Numbered from the stretch's first letter, positions 17,388 through 27,136 are shown. The stretch is 64,000 nt of DNA from Corallococcus macrosporus DSM 14697 (GCF_002305895.1 NZ_CP022203.1:8760001-8824000), one strand, 5' to 3'. Notes: generated from the sequence alone by a model not told the origin. A program made the numbers and translations.

Positions 17388-19073
17388 ATGACATCCCCGC
17401 TTCGCTCGGGCCGGGCCCTGCTGTCCGCCCTGGGCCTGCTGCTGTCAGTCGCCACCACGGGCTGTGATGAAGACCCGCCTCCGCCCGTTTCCGATGCGGG
17501 GCAGCAGCCCACAGATGCCGGCACGGACGCCGGTCCTTCGGAGCCGTGGGACGGCGGCTACACGGTGCTCGAGGACCCGGGCGACTGGGTTGACCGGGGG
17601 GCGTTCTCCGAGTGCCGGTTCACCGCCACCAACCCCACCTTCGAGGAATGCGCGGACCCGGCGAACTTCGACATTTCGTCCTGCAACCCAGACCAGCTCG
17701 CCGCGGTGGAGCCACACGGCGCCTACATGGCTGACGGGCGGGCAGCGCGGCGGCTGGCGGATGGCGGCACGTCCATCATCCCGGGCGGCGTCGGATTCCA
17801 CCTCTTCTCGGACGGGGGCACCGATACGCTCATGGGCATGCCCCTCACCACGCGGATGACGGACGGCGGCAGGTTCTTCCTCTCCGCCCGGCAGGCGCAT
17901 CCCATCCTCGGGGAGCGAATCTACTCCGTGGCTGGCTGCGAGACGCCCCGTCCCGGCTTCATCACCGGCTGCTACGTCAACTGCCGGCAGACGTCCCAGT
18001 TCTCCACCTGGACCCCGGGGACCTTCGAGGCCGAGCGGGCGGAGCGGCGCGGTGAAGCCGAGGCCTCCGGTGGGCTGCAGCTCGTCTCCGAGTCCGTCGT
18101 GGAGTTGGGCACGCCAGCGGACGTCTACGTCACCCGCGGCCATGCCTACGTGGTGTCCATCAACTGGCGCGGCCGCGTCGGCGGGCTCACCGTCTTCGAC
18201 GTGAGCGACCCGGCGCACCCCCTCTTCAAGACCTCCATCAGCCTACCGGGTGACTCGTACTGGAACGGCGTGTGGTCCAAGGGCGACGCGCTGTATGTCG
18301 CGAGTTCCACAACCGGCGTCTCCGTCTTCGACATCTCCGAACCGGGAGCGCCGGAGTTCGTCATGAGCCTGCCTGGCAACGGCCTCGCCAACGTGCACAC
18401 GGTGCTGGTGGATGGGGACCGGCTGTATGCATCCGACATCACCGACCTGGTAGGCAGCACGCGGGTCTACGACGTCAGCACGCCGCTGGCGCCCGTCCTG
18501 CGGCAGGTCATCACCCTGCCCGAGATGTATTCCCTGGGCGGGCCGCACGACTTCTTCGCCTACGAGGGCCGCCTCTACATCAGCAACGCCCTCGGCGGCT
18601 ACTCCGTCGTGGACGTCAGCGACCTGGAGAACGTGCAGCACCTGGGGCAGTACACCTACCCGGGGTTCGGGGGCTTCGCGCACCACAGCGCGGTGGGCAC
18701 CTTCGCGGGGCGCACCATCGCCTTCGAGGGGGGCGAGTTCCCGGGTTCACACCTGCGCGTCCTGGAGGTCTCCGACCCAGCGAACATCGTGAAGATTGGC
18801 GAGTTCCGCATGCGGTACAGCACCTCCATCCACAACCTGATTCTCAAGGGCCACCGGTTGTACGTGGCCTGGTACCACGAGGGACTGCGAGTGCTGGACG
18901 TGGCCAACCCCACCCAGCCCCGCCAGGTCGCGCACTTCAACACGTTCCGGGACAGCGACCCGAATCGAGGCGACAGCCCCTTCGAGGGTGCCATCGGCAT
19001 CCGCGTACCCGGGGATGGGTACGTCTACCTCGTCGACACCTCGCGCGGGCTGCTCATCTTCAACGAGCTGTGA
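17388..19073 (+). CDS. LVIVD-repeat lipoprotein (first of three)
   Basis: A 561-residue predicted lipoprotein with lipobox SVATTGC followed by a Pro/Asp/Gly linker. About residues 55-110 carry a Cys-containing motif (GDWVDRGAFSEC, FDISSCNPDQL) shared with the next two genes. From about 230 onward there are LVIVD-type propeller repeats: AYVVSINW, GLTVFDVSDPAHP, ALYVASSTTGVSVFDISEPG, GGYSVVDVSD, LRVLEVSDP and LRVLDVANP. These form beta-propeller blades on the outer surface; no enzyme motif is seen. The ATG at 17388 has GAGG upstream. More divergent than the following two paralogues. Confidence 0.85.
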   Translation: MTSPLRSGRALLSALGLLLSVATTGCDEDPPPPVSDAGQQPTDAGTDAGPSEPWDGGYTVLEDPGDWVDRGAFSECRFTATNPTFEECADPANFDISSCNPDQLAAVEPHGAYMADGRAARRLADGGTSIIPGGVGFHLFSDGGTDTLMGMPLTTRMTDGGRFFLSARQAHPILGERIYSVAGCETPRPGFITGCYVNCRQTSQFSTWTPGTFEAERAERRGEAEASGGLQLVSESVVELGTPADVYVTRGHAYVVSINWRGRVGGLTVFDVSDPAHPLFKTSISLPGDSYWNGVWSKGDALYVASSTTGVSVFDISEPGAPEFVMSLPGNGLANVHTVLVDGDRLYASDITDLVGSTRVYDVSTPLAPVLRQVITLPEMYSLGGPHDFFAYEGRLYISNALGGYSVVDVSDLENVQHLGQYTYPGFGGFAHHSAVGTFAGRTIAFEGGEFPGSHLRVLEVSDPANIVKIGEFRMRYSTSIHNLILKGHRLYVAWYHEGLRVLDVANPTQPRQVAHFNTFRDSDPNRGDSPFEGAIGIRVPGDGYVYLVDTSRGLLIFNEL

Positions 19074-19183
19074 GCGCGGTCCGGGGCGCCCCTTTGCGGC
19101 GCTCGGGATGGCCTCTATGCTGTCCGCGGGGCGCTCGCTGACACAGGCGGGCGCCCCGGCTCTTCTCCCAAAGGCTTCATCCC

Positions 19184-20785
19184 ATGTCTGTTCGTGCCGC
19201 GCGTCCGCTGCTGGCGTTCGTCTGCGCCGTGTCGTTCTCCGCCTGCTCCTCGCCGGAGCCCCCCACGCCGCCGCCCGCGCCGCCGGGCTATGACGGCCCC
19301 TGGGAGGTGCTTCCGGAGCTGGGGGAGTGGGTGGACCCCGGCGCGTTCGAGTCGTGTCCCGCGCTGAGCGCCCAGGCTGCCTGCGGCGCGCCGGAGGGCA
19401 TTGAGCTGCCCGGCTGCGACCTGGGCTCGCTCGCGGGGCTGGAGCGGCAGGGGGCCATCTACCGCGCGGAGATTCGCTACGATTTCCGGACGCAGTCCGG
19501 CGCCCCCCAGGGCTCGCCTGGCAACGGCGGGTTCCAGTTCGATGCCGCGGGTCAGCCGGTCTCCGTCATGGGACGCGCGCCCGCGGCCTTCGCCCTGGAT
19601 GACGAGCGCTTCGTCCTCGTCTCCGAGTTCACGCGCACCAACCAGGAGCGGGACCGGCTCACCTTCGCCGGATGCCGCGCCCAGGGGCCGCGGAGCCTCA
19701 CCGGCTGCTTCCTGTGGTGCCGCAACGGCACGCTGCGCTACCACGGCAGCTTCCGCGCCGAGCGGATGACGTGGCGAGCGGGTGAGCCGGAATCCGCTGG
19801 CATCCAGCTCCTGTCCGAGTCCTTCGTGGACCGGGGCACCCCGGTGGACGTGTACGTCACCCACGGCCACGCCTACGTGGTGTCCGTCAACGCGCCCGAG
19901 CGGCAGGGCGGCCTCACCGTCTTCGACGTGAGCGACCCACGCCGCCCCGCGCAGACGGCGTCCTTCCAGCTTCCCAATGACGGGTATTGGAATGGCGTCT
20001 GGGCCAAGGACAACGCGCTCTATGTCGCCAGTGGTGACGCCGGCGTGCTCGTGTTCGACCTGGAGGACCCGGCGCAGCCCGCCTTCGTGCGCAACCATCC
20101 GGGCGGCGCCGGCCCCCTCAATGTGCACACCGTCTTCGTGGAGGGGAACCGGCTCTACGCCATGTCGCCTTCGCCCAACCAGGAGACGCTCATCTTCGAC
20201 GTCACCCGGCCGCTGGAGCCTCAGCTCCTCACCCGCTACGCACACCCTGGAGGCACGGGCTATCCACATGACGCCTTCGCGTATGACGGGCGGCTCTACA
20301 TCAACCACACCAGCGACGGCTTCCTCATCGTCGGCCTGGAGGGCGAGACACCGGCGCTGCTGGGCCGGCACGGCTATGCCTACGCCTTCAGCCACGCCAA
20401 CGCGGTGGGCACGTTCAACGGCCGCACCGTGGCTTTCGAGGGTGGCGAGACGCTGGGCGCCCACGTGCGCGTGCTGGACGTCACCCACCCGGCCAACGTC
20501 GTGAAGATTGGCGAGTACAAGCTGCGCGGCCTCACCTCCGTCCACAACATGGTGCTGGTGGGCACGCGGCTCTACGTCGCGTACTACCACGAGGGCGTGC
20601 GCGTGCTGGACGTGTCCAACCCCGCTCAGCCTCGTGAAATCGCGCACTACAACACGTTCCGCGAGTCAGACCCGCGCCGGTCCGATGGCATGTATGACGG
20701 TGCCATCGGCATGCGCGTTCCCGGGGACGGCCACGTGTACGTGGTGGACACGTCGCGCGGGCTGCTCATCTTCGACGAGCCCTGA
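19184..20785 (+). CDS. LVIVD-repeat lipoprotein (second of three)
   Basis: A 533-residue lipoprotein with N-terminus MSVRAARPLLAFVCAVSF and lipobox FSAC. The PWEVLPELGEWVDPGAF block follows and then LVIVD propeller repeats (GLTVFDVSDPRRP, AGVLVFDLEDPAQP, VRVLDVTHPAN, VRVLDVSNPAQP) ending in GLLIFDEP. It is nearly identical in layout, and over long stretches in DNA, to the next gene, including the leader before the ATG. The pair is therefore a recent tandem duplication. Likely surface-exposed binding or scaffold proteins; no substrate can be inferred. Confidence 0.87.
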   Translation: MSVRAARPLLAFVCAVSFSACSSPEPPTPPPAPPGYDGPWEVLPELGEWVDPGAFESCPALSAQAACGAPEGIELPGCDLGSLAGLERQGAIYRAEIRYDFRTQSGAPQGSPGNGGFQFDAAGQPVSVMGRAPAAFALDDERFVLVSEFTRTNQERDRLTFAGCRAQGPRSLTGCFLWCRNGTLRYHGSFRAERMTWRAGEPESAGIQLLSESFVDRGTPVDVYVTHGHAYVVSVNAPERQGGLTVFDVSDPRRPAQTASFQLPNDGYWNGVWAKDNALYVASGDAGVLVFDLEDPAQPAFVRNHPGGAGPLNVHTVFVEGNRLYAMSPSPNQETLIFDVTRPLEPQLLTRYAHPGGTGYPHDAFAYDGRLYINHTSDGFLIVGLEGETPALLGRHGYAYAFSHANAVGTFNGRTVAFEGGETLGAHVRVLDVTHPANVVKIGEYKLRGLTSVHNMVLVGTRLYVAYYHEGVRVLDVSNPAQPREIAHYNTFRESDPRRSDGMYDGAIGMRVPGDGHVYVVDTSRGLLIFDEP

Positions 20786-20830
20786 GCTGACCCCGGGCGT
20801 CTCCATCTCCACCTCCAAGGGGCTTCATCC

Positions 20831-22444
20831 ATGACTGTTCGTACCGCCTGCCCGCTGCTGGCGCTCGTCTGCGCCGTGTCGTTGTCCGCCTGTTCCTCGG
20901 AGGAGACCCCGCCCCCGCCCACCACGCCGCCGCCCGAGCCACCGACATATACCGGCCCCTGGGAGGTGCTTCCGGAGCTGGGGGAGTGGGTGGACCCCGG
21001 GGCCTTCGAGGCGTGTCCCGCCCAGGCGTCCCACGCGGCTTGCTACGCGCCGGAGACGCTGGAGATGCCGGGCTGTGACCTCGGCTCGCTCGCGGGCCTG
21101 GAGCGGCAGGGCGCAATCTATCGCGCCGAGCTTCGGTACGAGACCCAGGTGCAATCCGGCGACGTGCAGATCTTCCCGGGGCATGGCGGTTTCCAGTTCG
21201 ATGCCTCGGGCCAGCCCGTGTCCGTCATGGGTCGCAAGTCCGACACAGCCCCCATGAATGGGGAGCGGTTCATCGTTTCATCCGAAACCACGTTCCAAGC
21301 CGGCGCCCAAGAGCGCTACACCTTCATCGGCTGTCGCGCCCAGGGGCCGCGGAGCCTCACCGGCTGCGTCTTCTGGTGCCGAGGCACACGGGGCCATGGC
21401 GGCAGCTTCCGCGCCGAGCGCATGACGTGGCGAGAGGGCGAGCCCGAGTCCGCCAACCTCCAGCTCCTGTCCGAAATGCGCGTGGGCATGGACACGCCGG
21501 TGGACGTGTATGTCACCCACGGCCACGCCTATGTCGTGAGCATCAATCGGCGCGGCTTCGGCGGCGGCCTCGCCGTCTACGACGTGAGCAACCCCTACAT
21601 TCCCGTCCAGCAGACGGCCATCCAACTCGGCAATGCCGACTACTGGAATGGCGTCTGGGCCAAGGACAACGCGCTCTACGTCGCCAGTGGTGACTCCGGC
21701 GTGCTCGTGTTCGACCTGGCAGACCCGAGGTTGCCTGCCTTCCTGCGCCACTACCCCGGCGGCGCCCGCCGCGTCGATGTCCACACCGTCTTCGTGGAGG
21801 GGGACCGGCTCTACGCCATGTCACCCTCCCTCAAGCAGACGCTCATCTTCGACGTCACCCAGCCGTTGGAGCCTCGGTTCCTCACCCACTTCGCGTACCC
21901 CAGGAGCCTGGGCTATCCCCATGACGCCTTCGCGTACGAGGGGCGCCTCTACGTCAACCACCTCGAAGATGGCTTCCTCATCGCAGGGTTGGACGGCGAA
22001 GGCGAGACACCGGAGTTGCTCGGCCGGTACACCTATCCCCATACCTTCAGCCACGCCAACGCGGTGGGGACCTTCAATGGCCGCACCGTGGCCTTCGAGG
22101 GCGGCGAGACGATGGGCTCCCATATCCGAGTGCTGGACGTCACCGACCCGGCGAACATCGTCAAGATTGGCGAGTACAAGCTGCGCGGCCTCACCTCCGT
22201 CCACAACATGGTGCTGGTGGGCACGCGGCTCTACGTCGCGTACTACCACGAGGGACTGCGCGTGCTGGACGTGTCCAACCCCGCCCAGCCTCGGGAGATC
22301 GCGCATTACAATACCTTCCGTGAGTCAGACCGGAACCGGGGAGACGGGCTGACCGACGGTGCCATCGGCATCCGTGTGCCAGGAGACGGCCGCATCTACG
22401 TGGTGGACACGTCGCGCGGGCTGCTCATCTTCAACGAGCCGTAG
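20831..22444 (+). CDS. LVIVD-repeat lipoprotein (third of three, duplicate of second)
   Basis: A 537-residue lipoprotein, MTVRTACPLLALVCAVSL with lipobox SLSAC, then a Pro/Thr linker and the same PWEVLPELGEWVDPGAF block and propeller repeats as its neighbour. Divergence from the second copy concentrates in the 40-residue linker and in residues about 95-160 (the IFPGHGGFQF and MNGERFIV region), while the propeller is conserved, pointing to selection for different N-terminal partners. Only 45 bp separate it from the upstream copy, so they are probably co-transcribed. The 3' end abuts a truncated GGDEF remnant on the other strand. Confidence 0.87.
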   Translation: MTVRTACPLLALVCAVSLSACSSEETPPPPTTPPPEPPTYTGPWEVLPELGEWVDPGAFEACPAQASHAACYAPETLEMPGCDLGSLAGLERQGAIYRAELRYETQVQSGDVQIFPGHGGFQFDASGQPVSVMGRKSDTAPMNGERFIVSSETTFQAGAQERYTFIGCRAQGPRSLTGCVFWCRGTRGHGGSFRAERMTWREGEPESANLQLLSEMRVGMDTPVDVYVTHGHAYVVSINRRGFGGGLAVYDVSNPYIPVQQTAIQLGNADYWNGVWAKDNALYVASGDSGVLVFDLADPRLPAFLRHYPGGARRVDVHTVFVEGDRLYAMSPSLKQTLIFDVTQPLEPRFLTHFAYPRSLGYPHDAFAYEGRLYVNHLEDGFLIAGLDGEGETPELLGRYTYPHTFSHANAVGTFNGRTVAFEGGETMGSHIRVLDVTDPANIVKIGEYKLRGLTSVHNMVLVGTRLYVAYYHEGLRVLDVSNPAQPREIAHYNTFRESDRNRGDGLTDGAIGIRVPGDGRIYVVDTSRGLLIFNEP

Positions 22445-22447
22445 AGC

Positions 22448-22806
22448 CGTAAGCTCACGCCTCGCTTGTCGCCGTCGAAGGCCATGGCGGCCAGCTCCGC
22501 CGCCGTGCAGCCGAGGACTTCCGAGGCGCTGCCCGCGTCCTCCCCCAGCAGCCCCACCACGGACTCCTCGCCGCCCCAGCGGCCCCGCACGTCCTCCCGG
22601 CGGCAGCGCGCGCCCAACAGCCGGCCCAGCCACATCAACACGCCGTCCCCGGCCAGGTGGCCGTAGCGGTCATTCACCTTCTTGAAGGGGTCCACAGCCA
22701 GGAGCGCAACCCGTCCAGGCAGGCCGCCTCCAGCGCCTTGGCGTCTCCACCGCGCCCCTGGACGAGCAGCGCATCCACCCAGGCACAGGAGCGTCCTGCC
22801 GCTCAT
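22448..22806 (-). pseudogene. GGDEF (diguanylate cyclase) remnant, frameshifted and 3'-truncated
   Basis: The frame opens at an ATG overlapping the TGA of the upstream kinase (ATGA). It then shows GGDEF-domain landmarks: VDPFKKVNDRYGHLAGD (the Mg/substrate Asp and Asn region) and RWGGEES in place of the G-G-D/E-E-F catalytic loop. The first 30 codons are out of frame: the neighbouring frame reads VDALLVQGRGGDAKALEAAC, the expected N-terminal part. The 3' end lacks the last part of a normal domain and runs into the LVIVD gene. The truncation, frameshift and Ser for Phe in the signature argue for a dead gene. Confidence 0.65.
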
Positions 22807-25088
22807 GAAGGATGCGCCTTTCTCGCCAGCAGGCCGCTGAGGAGGTCACGCACGGAGGCGACCAGCTCCTCCTCCGACGCGCGCGACTTGGTGAAGTGCC
22901 GGGTGATGCCCAGGGTGAGCTGCCGCTCATCCATGCGCGTCAAATCCCGGCCCGTGAAGACGATGAGGGGCGTGGCGCGGCCCCTGCCCTGACGGAGGAT
23001 GTCCACGACCTCGAAGCCGTCCAGGCGCGGCAGCCCCACGTCCAGGACGATGAGGTCCGGCGTCGTCTCGCGCGCCAGCTCCACCGCGCTCTCGCCGTCC
23101 GCCGCCTCGAACACGTGCACGCCCAGCCGCTCCAACTGCGCGCACAGCGTGCGCCGGGTGCCGGCGTCGTCGTCCACCACCAGCACGCGCGCCTGCCCCG
23201 GCTGCCGCGTGGCGTAGCGCAGCGACTCGAGCAGCCGCGACTCCTCCAGCGGCCGAGGCATCCAGTCCACCCAGTGCGGCACGCCCTCCGCGTGGTCCGC
23301 GCGCCCGGACAGCGCCAGCACGGGCAATTCATGCGTGCGCGGCTGCTCGCGCAGGCGCCGCACCCAGTCCAGGGCCTGCCCGTCCGGGAGCTGCATGTCC
23401 ACCACCAGCGCGTCCGGCAGGGCCGCGTCCAGGTGCCGCGCGGCCTCGGCGAGGTTGGTGGCGCTCAGTACCCGGTAGCCTTCGTGCGACAGGAGCCCGC
23501 GCAGCAGCGCCGCCAGCTCCGCGTCCGCGGTCGTCACGAGCACGTCGTAGCGGGACGCGTCCTCGGGCACGTAGGGCGGCGCCGCGGCGAGCGCGGGCTT
23601 CACCGCCTCCAACGTGAAGCTGAAGGTGGAGCCGCGCCCCTCCTCGCTCTCCACGCTGATGCGGCTGCCGTGCTGCTCCACGATGGCCTGGGAGAGGGCC
23701 AACCCCAGCCCCGTGCCCCCCTTGGAGCGCGTGTCCGAGCTGTCGAGCTGCTGGAAGCGGCCGAAGAGGCGCGCGCGCTGCTCCGGGGAGAGGCCGGGGC
23801 CCGGGTCCGCCACGCTGAAGCGCACCCGGCCGCTGGCGTCCTCCGCCACGCGCACCGTCACCTCCGCGCCCCGGGGGGAGAACTTCACCGCGTTGGACAC
23901 CAGGTTGGTGAGCACCTGCACCAGCCTGTCCCGGTCGCCCGACACCCGCGGCGTGCCCGCCACCTCCGCGTGGAGCGCCACGCCCGCGCCGTCCGCCACG
24001 CCCTTCACGCCCGCGAAGGTGGCCTCCACCAGCTCCGCGCACTCCAGGGTGGCCACCTTCAGCTCCAGCCTGCCCGCCTCCATCTTCTCCAGGTCGAGGC
24101 TGTCGTTGATGAGGCGGATGAGGCGCTCGGTGTTGGTGCGGGCGATGCGCACCAGGTCCACGGCCCGCGGCGGCAGCTCGCCCATGACGCCGCCCTCCAG
24201 CAGGCCCAGGGAGCCGCGGATGGAGGTGAGCGGCGTGCGCAGCTCGTGGCTGACGGTGGAGATGAACTCGTTCTTCATCCGCTCCACCTCCTTGCGCTCG
24301 GTGATGTCGCGCACGAAGGCGGTGAAGCGCGGCGGGCCCTCGCCGCCATCCAGCGGGAGGATGCCGTCCGGGGAGGCCTCCAGGATGGCCGCCTTGCGCG
24401 CCTCGCTGGCGCGCAGCTCGTCGTTGGCCGCGGACAGCGCGCGGGTGCGCTCCTCCACCCGCCGCTCCAAATCGGCGTTGAGCGTGGCCAGCTCGGCGGT
24501 GGCGCTCGACAGCCGCACCATCACCACCAGCACGTAGGCCACCAGCGCCAGCGAGACGATGAAGAAGACGATGCGCGAGCGCTCGTTGCGCCCCTGCGTG
24601 CGCTCGTAGAGCTCCAGGTAGGTGTTGATGACGCGGTCCGCCCGCGCGCTGGCGGTGCCTTCCAAGAGGGCCTGCAGGGCCGCGTCCGCCTCGGCCTTCT
24701 CGCCGCGCGCGTCCGCGGCGCGGGCCCGCTCCAGCAGCGCGGCGCGCTCATCCAGCGCGCTCACGAACAGGTCCAGCGCCGCGTTCATCGTGCGGCGGTC
24801 CATGTCCGACAAGAAGGAGGGAAACCGCCGGAGCGCGTCCGCGCGGGCCCGCAGCGCGGCGAAGTCCTCCGCGTCCACGCCGTGCAGCGTGCGCAGGCCC
24901 AGGCGCTCGCGCAGCACGTCCAGCTCCAGGTCTCCGCTGGCCACGCGCAGGTGCCGCAGCGCGCCGCGGTAGCGGTCATTGTCGGAGGTGGCCCAGGGGC
25001 GGCCCATGGCGAACAGGCCGCACAGGAGCAAGAGCGCGCCCGCGGCCAACACGCCCGAGCGGCGAGAGAGGCGAAGCCCCTGGCTCAT
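22803..25088 (-). CDS. hybrid sensor histidine kinase with collapsed PAS domain and two receivers
   Basis: A 761-residue membrane kinase. TM1 lies near residues 12-29, a helical periplasmic region (CHASE3-like length) follows, and TM2 is near 168-190, then a coiled coil. The PAS domain that should follow is reduced: AILEASPDGILPLDGGEGPP joins directly to FTAFVRDITERKE, missing about 80-90 core residues. HisKA has the phospho-His in FISTVSHELRTPL; the ATPase part has NLVSNAVKFS, DPGPGLSP and GGTGLGLALS. Receiver 1 has VVDMQLPDG but Arg where Lys is usual; receiver 2 has VLVVDDD and VLDVGLPRLDG. The ATG overlaps the end of a response-regulator remnant. Confidence 0.88.
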   Translation of the reverse strand: MSQGLRLSRRSGVLAAGALLLLCGLFAMGRPWATSDNDRYRGALRHLRVASGDLELDVLRERLGLRTLHGVDAEDFAALRARADALRRFPSFLSDMDRRTMNAALDLFVSALDERAALLERARAADARGEKAEADAALQALLEGTASARADRVINTYLELYERTQGRNERSRIVFFIVSLALVAYVLVVMVRLSSATAELATLNADLERRVEERTRALSAANDELRASEARKAAILEASPDGILPLDGGEGPPRFTAFVRDITERKEVERMKNEFISTVSHELRTPLTSIRGSLGLLEGGVMGELPPRAVDLVRIARTNTERLIRLINDSLDLEKMEAGRLELKVATLECAELVEATFAGVKGVADGAGVALHAEVAGTPRVSGDRDRLVQVLTNLVSNAVKFSPRGAEVTVRVAEDASGRVRFSVADPGPGLSPEQRARLFGRFQQLDSSDTRSKGGTGLGLALSQAIVEQHGSRISVESEEGRGSTFSFTLEAVKPALAAAPPYVPEDASRYDVLVTTADAELAALLRGLLSHEGYRVLSATNLAEAARHLDAALPDALVVDMQLPDGQALDWVRRLREQPRTHELPVLALSGRADHAEGVPHWVDWMPRPLEESRLLESLRYATRQPGQARVLVVDDDAGTRRTLCAQLERLGVHVFEAADGESAVELARETTPDLIVLDVGLPRLDGFEVVDILRQGRGRATPLIVFTGRDLTRMDERQLTLGITRHFTKSRASEEELVASVRDLLSGLLARKAHPS

Positions 25089-25343
25089 CCCGGCACTCGC
25101 TCGCGAATCTCCCGGGGCAAGGTCATGGGTCGAAGGGCTTCCCGATGACGCCCAGCGCGCCCAGCTCCAGGTAGCGGGCGGCCTCCTGCTTCTGGATTTT
25201 CGCCGTCATGCCTTCTCCAGGGCCTCCGCGCCAGACGCCGCCAGCACCGTCTGCCACCCGCCCACCCGGCCGAGGCTGAGGTTGCCGATGGTGCGGATGT
25301 CCTCTTCGTCGTCGACGAGCATCACCTCGCGAAGGGTCGTCAT
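25085..25343 (-). pseudogene. response-regulator remnant with internal deletion and two frame breaks
   Basis: Starts MTTLREVMLVDDEEDIRTIG (ATG at 25343) and stops after 45 codons at 25206. In the next frame the receiver C-terminus appears: MTAKIQKQEAARYLELGALG then VIGKPFDP; after a further shift MTLPREIRERVPG ends in a TGA (25085-25087) that overlaps the kinase ATG. The whole segment with the phospho-acceptor Asp, roughly 35-40 residues, is missing at the first break. The ancestral order was therefore response regulator, hybrid kinase, GGDEF protein, all coupled by 4-base overlaps. Confidence 0.75.
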
Positions 25344-25492
25344 GGCCGAGGCGGGATTCTACCAGGACGGCGGCGCCCCGAAGCGGCCACGCCGGTGCCA
25401 GGGATTGGCCGCGGGTGACGCTGAACGGGGCGCCGGCTGAGCTGACGGCGGGCCGAGGAGACCGATACTCCGGCCTTCGCGCAGTGAGGGCG

Positions 25493-27136
25493 CTACGGCG
25501 CGCCCGTGAGCACGCGCGAGTCGTACAGCCGGATGAAGCCCTCACCCTCATCCAGTCCGGCGCCGAAGCCGCCAACCACCACGACATGGCCCGTGGGGGT
25601 GAGCGCGAGGCCGCTGAGACGAACCGGGCCGCCCGCCGACCCCGTGCTCCCCTCGACGAAGGTCGCGGGGCCGGGAGCGCGGGTCGTGACGTCCATCGCC
25701 GAGAACCAGCCCCGGCCCCTCTGCGCCCCGTCCGCGAGGAGCTCGTGCCCGCCGATGAGCAACGTGCTGGTGGACGTGAAGGTCTGCAGGGTGACCACGC
25801 CCGGCCCGCCCGGGATGGTCGCGTCCCACTGCGTGTTCCCGTTCGCGTCAATCCACAACTGGATGAAGCCCCCGGTGGGCCTGTGGTGGGGCAAGAGGGT
25901 GCTCGTCGCGCCCTCGGCGTTGACGGCGAAGAGGTACCAGTTGTTCCGCGTCTCCCACTGGAGGACGCCCTCCGCGCTGTACTTCCGGAAGTAGGACGCC
26001 ACGTGCTCCGGCTCCCCGGACGCCGCGTCCCGGTTGAACGCGCTGCCGGACACATAGACCTCCCCCTGGGCATTCACCTCCAGGCCGGAGGCGTGGTTGA
26101 ACTGGCCCTCGTCGAAGAGCAGGCTCCAGCGCTCGGTCCCTTGTGGCGAGAGGGCGATGAGCTTGAGTTGCTGCCCGTCCACGCCATTGCCCAGGTTCAA
26201 CAGCACGTAGACGTGCCCGTTGGCGCTCACGGCGAGGTTGTGCCAACTGAGCGTTTCGGTGGACTCTGAAGAGGTCCACTGCGCTAGCCCCCCCACGTAC
26301 CGGGTCACCCGCCCGGAGTAGTCCACGACGTAGGCGGTGCCCGCGCCATCCAGGGCCAGCTTCACCCCGCCGCTCAGGGGGACCGACCAGGTCGCCTGTC
26401 CGGTGCCGCTGAGCCGCTGCAACTGTCCGATCTCCAGGACGTAGATGTCGCCGTTGGCCGTGGTCGCCACGCTCCGGGGATGGGAGTCCCGCCGCACCTC
26501 CCACCGCACGAAGGACTCGAGTTCCTCCAGGGAGACGACCTTCCTCCCATCCATGGTGAGCGAGCAGCCGCCGCCCGCCACCGCGGCGCAGTCCCCACCC
26601 CAGGTCGGCAACCCCACCGGCTCGGCCCGGAGCGTCACCCGCGCCCTGCGGACCGGCACCATGCACGGCTCGTCGCAGGACCAGCCATCCTCCTCCGCCA
26701 CCACGCGCGCTCCGTCACCGGGCAGGCTCCGCACCTCCACATAGCCAATGCCCAGGCCCTTGAGGACCGCGCTGTCCCCGTCGGGAGCGCCCTCCACCAT
26801 GAGACGGGCCTCGTTCAGCCCCGCCAGCCGGGGCGAGAAGCGCACCCGCACCTCGCACTCCATGCCCGCGTCGAGGAAGTGCTCGCAGGTGTTCGCGGCG
26901 ATGGTGAACCCGCTGCCCTCCACCTTGACGGACACGGACTCCACCGCCGTCGGAGACGCATTGCGCACGGTGAAGAGGTGCTCGGGGGAGGACTGGCCCA
27001 CGTCCAGCTCACCGAAGTCGACCGTGTCCCGGTCTATGATGAGCACGGCCGGGTCCGGCGTCGGTTCGTCGTCTGAGCACGCGGCGGAAAGGACAGACAC
27101 GCCGAGCAGCAGGGAAAGCAAAGGCTTGCGAAGCAT
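25493..27136 (-). CDS. lipoprotein with ASH/choice-of-anchor-D domain and beta-propeller
   Basis: A 547-residue predicted lipoprotein with signal MLRKPLLSLLLGVSVLSAAC (Cys20). Residues about 30-125 match the ASPM-SPD2-Hydin style domain (VDFGELDVGQSSPEHLFTVRN, CEVRVRFSPRLAG). A small Cys-containing repeat follows (GWSCDEPCMV, CAAVAGGGCSLTM). From about 200 to the end are propeller-like strands with DANGNTQW, NGDIYVLEIG and NGHVYVLLNLG. These proteins are surface or periplasmic; no catalytic residues are evident. The ATG at 27136 sits about 115 bp from the IS630-type element, which may have replaced part of its upstream region. Confidence 0.82.
   Translation of the reverse strand: MLRKPLLSLLLGVSVLSAACSDDEPTPDPAVLIIDRDTVDFGELDVGQSSPEHLFTVRNASPTAVESVSVKVEGSGFTIAANTCEHFLDAGMECEVRVRFSPRLAGLNEARLMVEGAPDGDSAVLKGLGIGYVEVRSLPGDGARVVAEEDGWSCDEPCMVPVRRARVTLRAEPVGLPTWGGDCAAVAGGGCSLTMDGRKVVSLEELESFVRWEVRRDSHPRSVATTANGDIYVLEIGQLQRLSGTGQATWSVPLSGGVKLALDGAGTAYVVDYSGRVTRYVGGLAQWTSSESTETLSWHNLAVSANGHVYVLLNLGNGVDGQQLKLIALSPQGTERWSLLFDEGQFNHASGLEVNAQGEVYVSGSAFNRDAASGEPEHVASYFRKYSAEGVLQWETRNNWYLFAVNAEGATSTLLPHHRPTGGFIQLWIDANGNTQWDATIPGGPGVVTLQTFTSTSTLLIGGHELLADGAQRGRGWFSAMDVTTRAPGPATFVEGSTGSAGGPVRLSGLALTPTGHVVVVGGFGAGLDEGEGFIRLYDSRVLTGAP

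Noticed and set aside
22812-25148. 778-codon open frame antisense to the hybrid kinase with PAS deletion
   Set aside because: Product is His/Arg/Gln-rich with no domain; the sense frame is an evident histidine kinase.
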